A stretch of DNA of 40,675 nucleotides. It comes from Bacillota bacterium. Its GTDB lineage: Bacteria > Bacillota_I > Bacilli_A > RF39 > UBA660. Location of the stretch: positions 1 through 40,675 of the forward strand of contig SVAN01000009.1 in assembly GCA_015059375.1 (NCBI GenBank), in the 5' to 3' direction. A program made the translations under genes and the position numbers. A model generated the notes under the pieces. The model was given only the letters and a program-made list of their open reading frames with translations, did no database searches and was not told the origin of the DNA. Of the stretch, positions 27,162 through 36,471 are shown one piece after another; within the stretch, counting starts at the first letter, position 1, and each line of letters opens with the position of its first letter.

Positions 27162-28400
27162 TTACTCAATCTCCTTACTTATATCAATTTTTCTCAAATG
27201 ATTTATATATAATTCTTTTCCTTTTTTGTTTAAATGAAATCCACAATCGTATTCACCATCACAAGTAAAATACTCTGGATTGCCATAGCCATCTTCCCCT
27301 TTTAATCCATCAGCAACATTAATAAAACCGATTCGATATTTAGCACACAATTCTAACAAATAATAATTAAATTGATTAGTTTTATTTTGAAATCTAGCAT
27401 ACATCGTTTCTGATGCTATTGGTGGCAAAGAAACAACTACCATTTTAGTATTTGGATAATTATTTTGAATATTAAGCATAAATTCTTCGGCATACTTAAT
27501 AAAATTATTTTTTGTTAAATTAAGAACACTTCCAAAACCGAATGATACAATTAAGTACTTAGGATTATATTTTTCTATTGCTTCATTAACAAACAATTCT
27601 TGATTATCACTATGCGTAATTATTTTTGCAGTTGTTAACTCCACAGCATTTAAATTATCTTTCCCCCATACTTGACTCGCAGATAAATATTTTCCATGAA
27701 GATACAAGTATCTAATATTACTGTCCCCAAGCAAAATTGCATCCTGCAGATAATTATATTCCACTTCAGGTTCTAGAATAATGTCTTGGTAAACATTAGT
27801 AAGCCAGAAGGCTTCGGGAGGTGAAATCAATAAGTTTCCTTTAATAACCTCCACATTTCTAACTACTGATGAACTATTACCCGAATTATCTTCAACATAG
27901 TACTCAATTTGATATTTTCCAATTTGTGTATTGTCTAAGTTAGACTTTATTTGTACCTTCTGTGCCAAATTTTTATCTACATTGTCATAAACAATATAAC
28001 CATATTCAGTATATTTTTGTTTTTCATTTAAATAAATTGTCGAGTCACCCATTAATTCTATTTTAGGTGGTTCATTATCCATCACGTGGATTTTCCGAGT
28101 TTTCTGGAAATTTCCTAACAACCATTCCAATTTATATACCAGTTCATATGTTCCAACAGTATTATTATCAACAGCACCTTCGACTTTAACGTTGTTACTA
28201 ATATTTGCGGATAAAAAATTGCTTTTATATCCATTTTCAAAATATTTATCATTAACGTTAATATATACTTCGTCATCCCCTATTAAGTTAAAGTTCACAA
28301 AATTAGTCCCAAAAACTAAAATTAATATAACTATCCAGGATGAAACAAAACTAATGCCTATTAATATAGATATAATTATTTTTTTCCATACGCATTGCAT
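27162..28400 (-). CDS. Second membrane-anchored Ig-SGNH-like protein (paralogue of 22540..23781)
   Basis: Shared blocks: FGTNFVNFNLIGDDEVYINVNDKYFENGYKSNF, LGDSNIRYLYLHGKYLSASQVWGKDNLNA, YDCGFHLNKKGKELY. Confidence 0.82.
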   Translation of the reverse strand: MQCVWKKIIISILIGISFVSSWIVILILVFGTNFVNFNLIGDDEVYINVNDKYFENGYKSNFLSANISNNVKVEGAVDNNTVGTYELVYKLEWLLGNFQKTRKIHVMDNEPPKIELMGDSTIYLNEKQKYTEYGYIVYDNVDKNLAQKVQIKSNLDNTQIGKYQIEYYVEDNSGNSSSVVRNVEVIKGNLLISPPEAFWLTNVYQDIILEPEVEYNYLQDAILLGDSNIRYLYLHGKYLSASQVWGKDNLNAVELTTAKIITHSDNQELFVNEAIEKYNPKYLIVSFGFGSVLNLTKNNFIKYAEEFMLNIQNNYPNTKMVVVSLPPIASETMYARFQNKTNQFNYYLLELCAKYRIGFINVADGLKGEDGYGNPEYFTCDGEYDCGFHLNKKGKELYINHLRKIDISKEIE

Positions 28401-28426
28401 TTCGTAGCCTCTCTAATCTATATTAA

Positions 28427-28435
28427 ATTATATCA
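28427..28435 (-). promoter_or_regulatory. Extended -10 TGATATAAT upstream of the second SGNH gene
   Basis: Minus strand TTTAAAATGATATAATTTAATATAG. Confidence 0.55.
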
Positions 28436-28456
28436 TTTTAAAGCTAGAATAGGAAA

Positions 28457-28690
28457 CTAAATTTTTTCATTTATAAGATTTACCATTTCTCCTACATTTT
28501 TCATACTAGTTACTTCATTCATTCCAAATTTAATCCCAAACTCATTTTCAATCGCCACAATTAAATTTATATGTTCTAACGAATCCCAGTCTTCAATATC
28601 ACTACTTGTTGTATTTTCACAAACAACTATTGTATCGTCATCAAAAACTTCACAAAAAACCTTATTAACACGCTTATATATTTCTTCCAT
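28457..28690 (-). CDS. Acyl carrier protein (phosphopantetheine-binding)
   Basis: 77 aa; EDWDSLEHINLIVAIENEFGIKF with the DSL attachment serine; start overlaps the FkbH-like stop. Confidence 0.93.
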   Translation of the reverse strand: MEEIYKRVNKVFCEVFDDDTIVVCENTTSSDIEDWDSLEHINLIVAIENEFGIKFGMNEVTSMKNVGEMVNLINEKI

Positions 28691-30465
28691 TATTTCACCT
28701 CAATTACTGTATTTGTTTTTTTATACTTATCACATGGCATAAGCCAAATGCTATTTTCATCCTGATCTTCACTAATCTTTTCAAATCCAAATTCCGAATA
28801 AAAATCCTTAACCATCTTATTTTTAGGAGTTGGATAATAATAACCATAGATTCTTTTTAGATTCCGTTTTTGACATGTTTCAACCAATTTATCCATCATA
28901 GCATTTTCCATTTCTCTTTTAAGAACTCGACAGCTCATAATCCATAAATCAATATGCAGTTCGTAATTTTTAATTGCGCCAATTACCACCGAAACAATTC
29001 CATTATCTCCAAAAATATCTGATAAATCGCCATAAAGAGTAATATAGTTTTGATTTTTAGCAATACTTTCTATTTCACTTACTGTATATCTTTTTGTAGT
29101 TAAATTGAATTGATTGCTTTTATTACTTAGTTGCGAAAGACGATTATAAGCTATTTCGTCAAAAGGACGGATATTAGCAACCATTTTTAACTCCTTAAGA
29201 TAATCCTTATAGTTATCATATTTAGCTAATAGTTCATTGCGTTGAACATTTTCCTTATACATTTTATCACGTTTCAAATCTTCAGACGATAGACTTAGAA
29301 ATTCAAAAAAACCATTACGATCAATTATTTTAATATAATTTTCTATATCTGTAATTTCAGGAACTGCAATATAATCAATATTTTTTCTAACAATATCCCT
29401 TTCCATAGGATTATCATCTACAAAAACAAAACTATCAGGAGTTAGTCCCATTTCATTCGCAGCACATACAATATTGATATTCTTAGGATTCCAATTAGCC
29501 TTTATAGAAATAAAATCATCTTTTTGCAATGCGCCGCTTGGATGACTCAATCCAAGAAGTGCATTCTCATGTTCATTTTTGGAAGCGATGATAAGCGGAA
29601 TTCCTAAACTTTGATGTTCTTTTAAATATTTTTGGAATTCAAAGTAACCTTCTCCAACTGCTGTTTCCTTACCTATTTGAATGTTCTCAATTCCGTCATC
29701 GCCTATAATTCCTCCCCATAGGGTATTGTCTAAATCTAGAGCAAATACTTTTTTATTTTGGGCACATATTGCTTTAATTATTTTAGCAATATTAAATGCT
29801 AAAGCAGGAATGGCATTAACATCCATTGCATACTTATATAAATAATATGCAGAAAAATTGTGCCATCTATCTAAGCCATACTCAGAGCTTACGTAATTTA
29901 AATCGTTAATATAAAAATTTTTATTATTTCTTGCATATTCATAAAAACGCATATTCAATCTAGTTAAATAGTTAATCTTCCCATGAATATCTGATGCCTC
30001 TAAATTACCTAATAACCTGTAAATAGGCATTTCAAAATTATTTTGAATGATGATTACATTAGGAAATTTTTCGTATAGCTTTTCCCAAATCATTTGAAAC
30101 TTTTTATATTCCAAATCCAACAATTTATCAACATCTTCAGCACTAGCATTTGGCTGTGGGAAAATTGTTATATTACGGAAAGAAGTATGAATGTAAACTA
30201 TTTCCGGAGAAAAATTAGTTAATTCCTCATTTGCAAACACAGCGTCTTCATAATATTGATTATACTCTGATTCATAAAAAGAAGGTTTAATACGATAGTT
30301 TAATAAAAAAAGTTCCAATATCTTAATTATCTCACTGGTTGTTGAACCACCTAAGACAGCAATTTTCTTTTCGGTAATAAAACTTTGAAGCTCTAGCTCT
30401 TTTCTTATTTTCTTTTTGTTTTTTAAAATATAAGAACTATCAAAAGGATACATTAATTCCTTCAT
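28690..30465 (-). CDS. FkbH-like HAD-IIIC family protein with C-terminal GNAT-like region
   Basis: VFALDLDNTLWGGIIGDDGIENIQIG, PLIIASKNEHENAL, FVFVDDNPMERDIVRK; C-terminal KNKMVKDFYSEFGF. Confidence 0.92.
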   Translation of the reverse strand: MKELMYPFDSSYILKNKKKIRKELELQSFITEKKIAVLGGSTTSEIIKILELFLLNYRIKPSFYESEYNQYYEDAVFANEELTNFSPEIVYIHTSFRNITIFPQPNASAEDVDKLLDLEYKKFQMIWEKLYEKFPNVIIIQNNFEMPIYRLLGNLEASDIHGKINYLTRLNMRFYEYARNNKNFYINDLNYVSSEYGLDRWHNFSAYYLYKYAMDVNAIPALAFNIAKIIKAICAQNKKVFALDLDNTLWGGIIGDDGIENIQIGKETAVGEGYFEFQKYLKEHQSLGIPLIIASKNEHENALLGLSHPSGALQKDDFISIKANWNPKNINIVCAANEMGLTPDSFVFVDDNPMERDIVRKNIDYIAVPEITDIENYIKIIDRNGFFEFLSLSSEDLKRDKMYKENVQRNELLAKYDNYKDYLKELKMVANIRPFDEIAYNRLSQLSNKSNQFNLTTKRYTVSEIESIAKNQNYITLYGDLSDIFGDNGIVSVVIGAIKNYELHIDLWIMSCRVLKREMENAMMDKLVETCQKRNLKRIYGYYYPTPKNKMVKDFYSEFGFEKISEDQDENSIWLMPCDKYKKTNTVIEVK

Positions 30466-30485
30466 ATCTTATTCCTCCTAATAAA

Positions 30486-30494
30486 AGTATAGCA
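30486..30494 (-). promoter_or_regulatory. Extended -10 TGCTATACT upstream of the FkbH-ACP genes
   Basis: Minus strand TTTTTTTTGCTATACTTTTATTAGGAGGAATAAGATATG. Confidence 0.5.
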
Positions 30495-30520
30495 AAAAAA
30501 ATCATCTAATACTAGATGAT
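30493..30520 (-). terminator. Terminator after YitT gene
   Basis: Minus strand ATCATCTAGTATTAGATGATTTTTTTTG. Confidence 0.8.
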
Positions 30521-31404
30521 TAAATTTCAAAGAACGGAAGATTCGACTTTCTTTGACCGCCCTCAACTTCATAACAATCATTAATTAAAAAGAAAGCTTG
30601 AGGATCGACTTCTAAAACACGATTTTTAAAAGCGTGATATACTCTATTCGGAACTACAATCATAATTAATTCATTTTTCTTATTAGAGTAAGACGATTTA
30701 GTAGGTAATATAGTAAAACCCGAATCATATTCGTCGCGAATAATCGCTTTTATTTCTTTAGGTTTTTGTGTACAAATGAAAAATACTTTACTATTCGATA
30801 TACCCACAATGATTTTATCTATCAATATATTACTTACTGCTAAGATAATAACCGCATAAATCATGGAAGACATGCCAAATACTAAACCACTGAGTAAAAT
30901 TATTATAATATTATACATAAAATTGGCTCTAGCAGTTGAAATTTTAGCATATTTACTTAGTAATTGCATTATCACATCTCCACCACCAGTTGTAAATCCC
31001 ATTTTATATATTAAGCCATGAGCAACTCCGTATAGAAGTCCCGCTAAAGCTACAATAACAATTTTTTCTTCAACATCCATAATCTCAATCAGGCAATTCG
31101 CTATTGGTGATGTCATAGTTATCATTAACGGATACAGTAAAGAACCAATAACTGTATTAGAAGTCGTCTCCTTACCTAAGAAAATAAAACTTATAATTAA
31201 CAAAATAATACTCGAAGCATAAATAAAAATCGTATCACTCCATTTAAATATTTCATGAAAAACAATTGCTAAACCACTCATTCCACCAACAACAAGATTA
31301 TTCGGCATTAAAAAAACGTTGTAGCAAATTGCTAATAAAAAAACTCCCAATACAAAGGTAATACCACGAAAAATAATTTGTCTAGTATTCATTTTATCCT
31401 TCAA
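30520..31404 (-). CDS. YitT family membrane protein (DUF2179 C-terminus)
   Basis: GVFLLAICYNVFLMPNNLVVGGMSGLAIV...GFTTGGGDVIMQLLSKY...AFFLINDCYEVEGG. Confidence 0.95.
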   Translation of the reverse strand: MKDKMNTRQIIFRGITFVLGVFLLAICYNVFLMPNNLVVGGMSGLAIVFHEIFKWSDTIFIYASSIILLIISFIFLGKETTSNTVIGSLLYPLMITMTSPIANCLIEIMDVEEKIVIVALAGLLYGVAHGLIYKMGFTTGGGDVIMQLLSKYAKISTARANFMYNIIIILLSGLVFGMSSMIYAVIILAVSNILIDKIIVGISNSKVFFICTQKPKEIKAIIRDEYDSGFTILPTKSSYSNKKNELIMIVVPNRVYHAFKNRVLEVDPQAFFLINDCYEVEGGQRKSNLPFFEI

Positions 31405-31494
31405 CCTCTCTATTTTCTTAAGTATATCTCATATTCATTATTTAAGCAATTATTTTAGACGTTTAACATATAATGTAATGAGGTGGATATTTTT

Positions 31495-31857
31495 ATGAAT
31501 GGAAATTTTTATCAAAATCCAACTTTTCCGACTAATCAAAACAATACACCAAACTATCAAACTCCGCCAGGAAATATAAGCGTTATGGAGGGCGATTATA
31601 CCGAACAAAGTTACATCGAAAATATTTTACGTTTAAACAAAGGACGAAAAGTTAAAGCATATGTATCTTTTCCTGATAGTACAGAATGGAAGAATAGTAT
31701 TTTTACTGGGTTAATTGAAGAAGCTGGAAAAGATCATCTAATTATTAAAGACGTTACTAATGGTAACTGGTATTTAATTAGAATCTTATATTTGGATTAT
31801 GTAGAATTTATGGAGCCAATTAATTATTTACATGCATACTCTGAAAAAAATTTCTAA
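31495..31857 (+). CDS. gerQ: GerQ-like spore coat protein
   Basis: EQSYIENILRLNKGRKVKAYVSFPDSTEWKNSIFTGLIEEAGKDHLIIKDVTNGNWYLIRILYLDYVEFMEPINY matches GerQ; ATG at 31495 preferred to the GTG in the RBS. Confidence 0.88.
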   Translation: MNGNFYQNPTFPTNQNNTPNYQTPPGNISVMEGDYTEQSYIENILRLNKGRKVKAYVSFPDSTEWKNSIFTGLIEEAGKDHLIIKDVTNGNWYLIRILYLDYVEFMEPINYLHAYSEKNF

Positions 31858-31897
31858 TTGAATTTTTTAAAAAAGTTATGAGCTTGTTCATAATTTT

Positions 31898-31949
31898 GAT
31901 ATGAACCCCGTTTCTTGGACATAGAAACGAGGTTTATATCAATTTTTTT
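31898..31949 (+). terminator. Terminator between gerQ and flippase gene
   Basis: GATATGAACCCCGTTTCT-TGGACAT-AGAAACGAGGTTTATATC then AATTTTTTT. Confidence 0.88.
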
Positions 31950-32013
31950 ATTGTTTATCAAACTTGTTTTATATTATTATTTTATCTATAATATAAATAA
32001 GGAGATGAGCATC

Positions 32014-33615
32014 TTGAAAAAAAACAATTTTATGGAGGGCGCAATCATAGCAACGATAGCTATCATTGTATCAAAGATATTAGGAGTATTATATGTAATT
32101 CCCTTTTATGATATTATAGGTGAAAAAGGCGGAGCATTATATGGTTATGCATACAATATTTACAATATTTTTTTAATTATTTCATCCGCCGGTATTCCCC
32201 TTGCTATCAGCAAAATTACTAGTGAATACGAAACTAAAAAAGAATATGATAAAAAAAATGCAATGTTCAGTATTGCTAAAAAGGTTATTTATTTTTTCTC
32301 TTTATTTTCCTTTCTAGTATGCTTTTTATTTGCTAAGCCAATAGCAACAATTATTTTGGGCGAATTAACTGGTGGTAATACTATCGGCGATGTAACATTT
32401 GTCATTCGTTGCGTATCATTTGCACTGTTGATTGTTCCGATATTAAGTGTATCACGTGGATACTTACAAGGACATAAATATATTACTGCTTCATCTTTAT
32501 CTCAAGTAATTGAACAAATAATTCGAATTGCTGTTATTTTAATTGGTAGCTACGTTTCAATTAAAATATTAAACATACCATTAACATACGCAGTTGGCAT
32601 ATCAGTTTTCTCTGCAGCAATTGGTGCAATAATTGGTTATATATATTTATATTTAAAAATGCGTAAAATTGACAATTTAAAAAAAGTTAATTTAAATTGT
32701 ATTTCCCAAAAAGAAAAAAACGAAATAGTTCAAAAACTTATTGGATATAGCATTCCATTTATCATAATTAATATTGCTAATAGTATCTATAATACTACAG
32801 ATATGATTCTCTTGATTAGAGGTTTGGATGCTTTAGGCTATTCAGCTACAGATATTGAAACAATTTCTGCAATTTTTACTACCTGGGGCAGCAAATTAAT
32901 AAGCATTGTTAATGCCTTTGCAACTGGATTAGTAATTAGTCTTATACCATCTTTAGTATCTGCTTACACATTAAAAAACCAAAAAGAAGTTAACATGTAT
33001 TTTAATAAAACATTACAAGTTTTATTATTTATAATTTTACCAATCACAATTTTTATGAGCATCTTTGCTAGTCAAGTATGGAATGTATTTTATGGTAATA
33101 GTTATTATGGGCCTATAATCTTTCAATACACAATTTTAGTAGCATTCTTTGACAGCGCTTATATTATGATTTGTTCAGCACTTCAGGGATTATACAAAAC
33201 AAAATTAATTTATATGGCTGTATTATCAGGATTAGCAACTAACGTTATCTTAGACTTACCATTAATTTTTCTATTTAACAAATTAGGATTATATCCATAC
33301 TATGGTGCAATAACAGCTACCGTAATTGGTTATTTGGTTTCTTTAAGTATTCCGCTTTATTCACTATATAAAAATGATAATTTTAGATATAAAGAAACAG
33401 TTAACAAATTACCAAGACTATTACTATCAATAATAGCATTAATTATTAGTGCCCTAATAATTAAAACTTTTATTCATTTTCCTACTTCTCGCATGTTACT
33501 TATTTTCTTTTTAGGGGCAATAGGAATTATCTTATTTGGACTGTACTATCTAATAAATTATAAAGTTATAAATGATATCATGGGTGACAAATTATCAAAA
33601 TTTATTAAGAAATAG
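32014..33615 (+). CDS. Polysaccharide/lipid flippase, SpoVB/MurJ-like (MOP superfamily)
   Basis: KKNNFMEGAIIATIAIIVSKILGVLYVIPFYDIIGEKGGALYGYAYNIY; TTG start after AAGGAG. The track start at 31915 falls in the terminator. Confidence 0.9.
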   Translation: MKKNNFMEGAIIATIAIIVSKILGVLYVIPFYDIIGEKGGALYGYAYNIYNIFLIISSAGIPLAISKITSEYETKKEYDKKNAMFSIAKKVIYFFSLFSFLVCFLFAKPIATIILGELTGGNTIGDVTFVIRCVSFALLIVPILSVSRGYLQGHKYITASSLSQVIEQIIRIAVILIGSYVSIKILNIPLTYAVGISVFSAAIGAIIGYIYLYLKMRKIDNLKKVNLNCISQKEKNEIVQKLIGYSIPFIIINIANSIYNTTDMILLIRGLDALGYSATDIETISAIFTTWGSKLISIVNAFATGLVISLIPSLVSAYTLKNQKEVNMYFNKTLQVLLFIILPITIFMSIFASQVWNVFYGNSYYGPIIFQYTILVAFFDSAYIMICSALQGLYKTKLIYMAVLSGLATNVILDLPLIFLFNKLGLYPYYGAITATVIGYLVSLSIPLYSLYKNDNFRYKETVNKLPRLLLSIIALIISALIIKTFIHFPTSRMLLIFFLGAIGIILFGLYYLINYKVINDIMGDKLSKFIKK

Positions 33616-33663
33616 TTTTTGCAAATCCTTTGTAAATAAGATATAATTATTTAAGGTGAGAAT

Positions 33664-34176
33664 ATGGAATATATATGTATCTTTTTATTAATCATTACAT
33701 TTGTTGTTATTGTTGGAATCATGTACTTTAATGCCTTTAACAAAATAAATATAATTAAGATTAAGATGGATAAGGCAAACGATAAAATAACAGAAGATTT
33801 AAAACAAAAACATGAACTGATGAATAAATTATACACTCAGATAAAAAAAGTAATCAAAAAGAAAGATTATTTAAAGGATTTTAATTCTCTTAAAAATCAA
33901 AAACTAACTAACTATGAACTAGACAAGGAACTATCAAGTCATCTTGAAACGATGAAAGCAGTTCAAGAGGATTATAAGGAATTGAAAAACGCTGATTTTG
34001 AGACAATATTACAAGAAATTAAAGAACTCGACCAAGACATTGTTGCTAGTAAAAAATTTTTTAATAAAAACAATAATTGCTTAATTAAAAGCCTTAAAGG
34101 ACACACTAAAATAGTTGCCAAAATTAATCATATAAATGTTAAAACCTCTTATGAAATAAAAGAACCTATTGATTAG
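33664..34176 (+). CDS. LemA-family-like membrane protein
   Basis: N-terminal TM, coiled-coil core, KELDQDIVASKKFFNKNNNCLIKSLKGHTKIVAKINHINVKTSYE pattern. Confidence 0.7.
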   Translation: MEYICIFLLIITFVVIVGIMYFNAFNKINIIKIKMDKANDKITEDLKQKHELMNKLYTQIKKVIKKKDYLKDFNSLKNQKLTNYELDKELSSHLETMKAVQEDYKELKNADFETILQEIKELDQDIVASKKFFNKNNNCLIKSLKGHTKIVAKINHINVKTSYEIKEPID

Positions 34177-34212
34177 TCATTATAAAGACCAATCAATAGG
34201 TTCTTTTTTATT
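34157..34212. terminator. Bidirectional terminator between lemA-like and ung
   Basis: AAAGAACCTATTGATT...AATCAATAGGTTCTTTTTT. Confidence 0.9.
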
Positions 34213-34839
34213 TTGAATAAGAAAATGATTTGTTTTAGAGAATGGTTTACTTCCAAAAAAGCCATTATATGCTGAAAAAGGGCTTGGGTGTGGAGACTCT
34301 ATAATATAATGATGTTTATTGGTTATATATTTTTTCTTCTCTCTTGCAAAATTTCCCCATAAGATAAAAACAATTGGATCTTGCTTATTATTTAAAAGCT
34401 TTATTATATAATCTGTAAATAACTCCCATCCCAATCCCTTGTGAGAAGAAGCTTTATCCTTTTCAACAGTTAATACCGCATTAAGTAGCAGTACGCCTTG
34501 TTTAGCCCAACCGGTTAAGTCCCCATGAGCTTTTGGTGGGATTCCTAAATCACTCTGAAGTTCTTTATAGATATTTTGTAATGATGGTGGAATTTTTATT
34601 CCTTTTTGAACACTGAATGACAATCCATGAGCTTCACCTAATCCATGATATGGATCTTGTCCCATAATAACTACCTTAACATTATTATAATCGGTAAGTC
34701 TCAATGCATTGAATATATTCTCCTTTTCGGGAAAAATAGTTCTCTTTTCGTACATATCAATTATTTGCCTATAGAAAGATTTAAAACCTGGGCTTTGCCA
34801 AATAATTTTTAAAGCATCGTCCCAATTATTACCTACCAT
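34180..34839 (-). CDS. ung: Uracil-DNA glycosylase
   Basis: VVIMGQDPYHGLGEAHGLSFSV, LLLNAVLTVEKDKASSHKGLGWE, ESPHPSPFSAYNGFFGSKPFSKTN. Confidence 0.99.
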   Translation of the reverse strand: MVGNNWDDALKIIWQSPGFKSFYRQIIDMYEKRTIFPEKENIFNALRLTDYNNVKVVIMGQDPYHGLGEAHGLSFSVQKGIKIPPSLQNIYKELQSDLGIPPKAHGDLTGWAKQGVLLLNAVLTVEKDKASSHKGLGWELFTDYIIKLLNNKQDPIVFILWGNFAREKKKYITNKHHYIIESPHPSPFSAYNGFFGSKPFSKTNHFLIQNKKEPIDWSL

Positions 34840-36026
34840 TACTTAACCTCCTTATTACGTAAATATAATGCATACATACTAAATACTGCCTGAAATACGC
34901 CGAAAATTGCGGCAAAAAGGAAATTTAATCTTATGCCTACACTTAGTGATATGCCACAAATTAACGTTCCTAATGATTTGCCAAAGTAGACGATCATTTC
35001 TCTGAGATTACAAAAAGCAAGCTGATAATCGTTGGCAAATCGGTTAATATATGGTGCATCTGTTATGTGCGAATATGATTCAGCAATAATCTTAGGGTAC
35101 ATTAATGCAATTAAGAACATAATCTTATTATTAAAAATAACTGCCAAAATATAAAGCAGTGCTCTTATTATATATTTTATTGACAACGATATATAATTAT
35201 TTTTAAAGGTAAGTTTTGTAAGCACAATAATTCCCAAAACAACAGCAATAACCCCCATCAAAACAACCAAACTTGCTGCTTTCTGTGGGCTAAAATTTAA
35301 TCCTGTAGTTAAAATAGTAATAATTAAGCTAAGCACACAATTATATGAAATTTGTCCACATAATAAAAATAAAATATATATCTTTGAAATTTTATCTTTA
35401 GAAATAATATTAATAAGTTTATATAACGTATTATAATCTTTTTCTTCTACGTTTTTACAATTATTGTACGTAATTTTCACATTAAATAAAACTATTACGG
35501 CCATTATTATTAAAGCCCCAGCTAACAAGCAATAAAAATTATAATTAACTACCACATAGCCTACTGTTTTTCCAAGGAAAAAGCCCGTTATCAACACGCC
35601 AATATTATAAAAAGCACTATAGACCAGATCTTTTTTGGCATATGTTCGATCGCTTTTACTCACAGTAGCAAGCAACGGATAGATACAAGCATAAATTTCT
35701 GTATTAATTGCATAATCAAGCATGACCAGCATTTTAATTAAAATACTCCACCCACTTTTATGTAAGAAAAACATAATAAAGATTATTACAGCCTTTACAA
35801 TCAAAAGCATTATACAAAAAGTTTTTAGCCTTTCCTTTTTAATAAGATTAGAACATAAAAAGATTGTCGAGACAGTAATTAAAGCACTTAAACTTAATAT
35901 AGTACCAATTGTTCTTACGGATAAAAGATTTTCTGCCATCCAAAGTTCTTGAAAATTATAAAAAATTCCTCCCGCTAACGAATAAAAAACTAGTACTAAA
36001 AATATTTTTTTTGCTTCTTTTGACAT
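34839..36026 (-). CDS. MFS-type transporter
   Basis: About 12 hydrophobic helices; ATG at 36026 after TAGGAG preferred to the track start inside rlmH. Confidence 0.75.
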   Translation of the reverse strand: MSKEAKKIFLVLVFYSLAGGIFYNFQELWMAENLLSVRTIGTILSLSALITVSTIFLCSNLIKKERLKTFCIMLLIVKAVIIFIMFFLHKSGWSILIKMLVMLDYAINTEIYACIYPLLATVSKSDRTYAKKDLVYSAFYNIGVLITGFFLGKTVGYVVVNYNFYCLLAGALIIMAVIVLFNVKITYNNCKNVEEKDYNTLYKLINIISKDKISKIYILFLLCGQISYNCVLSLIITILTTGLNFSPQKAASLVVLMGVIAVVLGIIVLTKLTFKNNYISLSIKYIIRALLYILAVIFNNKIMFLIALMYPKIIAESYSHITDAPYINRFANDYQLAFCNLREMIVYFGKSLGTLICGISLSVGIRLNFLFAAIFGVFQAVFSMYALYLRNKEVK

Positions 36027-36033
36027 ACAACTC

Positions 36034-36471
36034 CTATTTATGATAAGACTCATTATTATTAATCTTAAATGAACGATATATTTGTTCTAATAGAACACAT
36101 CTAAACAATCCATGCGGCATTGTTATATCGCCAAAGCTAATTTTTAAATCAACTAACTCCTTAATTTTTTTTGTGACACCGTTTGATCCACCGATGAAAA
36201 ATACAATTGTACCATAATGATTAAAAATATTATCAATTATTTCTGCAAATTTGGTACTGCTAACTCTATCTCCTTGAATATCCAAAAGAATATTCAAATT
36301 TCGTGTATCTATCCATTTTAACAATAAGGCCTCTTCCTTAAAAATATCATCGTCGTCCTTCAACTCAATTATTTCAAGTTTATGATATCTTCTAATTCGT
36401 TTTTCATAGTCATCAAGAGCTTGCCTTAAATACTCCTCTTTTATCTTTCCTAAACATACTATTTTTATCAT
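36034..36471 (-). CDS. rlmH: 23S rRNA (pseudouridine1915-N3)-methyltransferase
   Basis: IKIVCLGKIKEEYLRQALDDYEKRI...VFFIGGSNGVTKKI...MPHGLFRCVLLEQIYRSFKI. Confidence 0.97.
   Translation of the reverse strand: MIKIVCLGKIKEEYLRQALDDYEKRIRRYHKLEIIELKDDDDIFKEEALLLKWIDTRNLNILLDIQGDRVSSTKFAEIIDNIFNHYGTIVFFIGGSNGVTKKIKELVDLKISFGDITMPHGLFRCVLLEQIYRSFKINNNESYHK

Noticed and set aside
31915-32013. N-terminal extension of the flippase ORF
   Set aside because: Overlaps a strong intrinsic terminator; RBS AAGGAG precedes a TTG at 32014.
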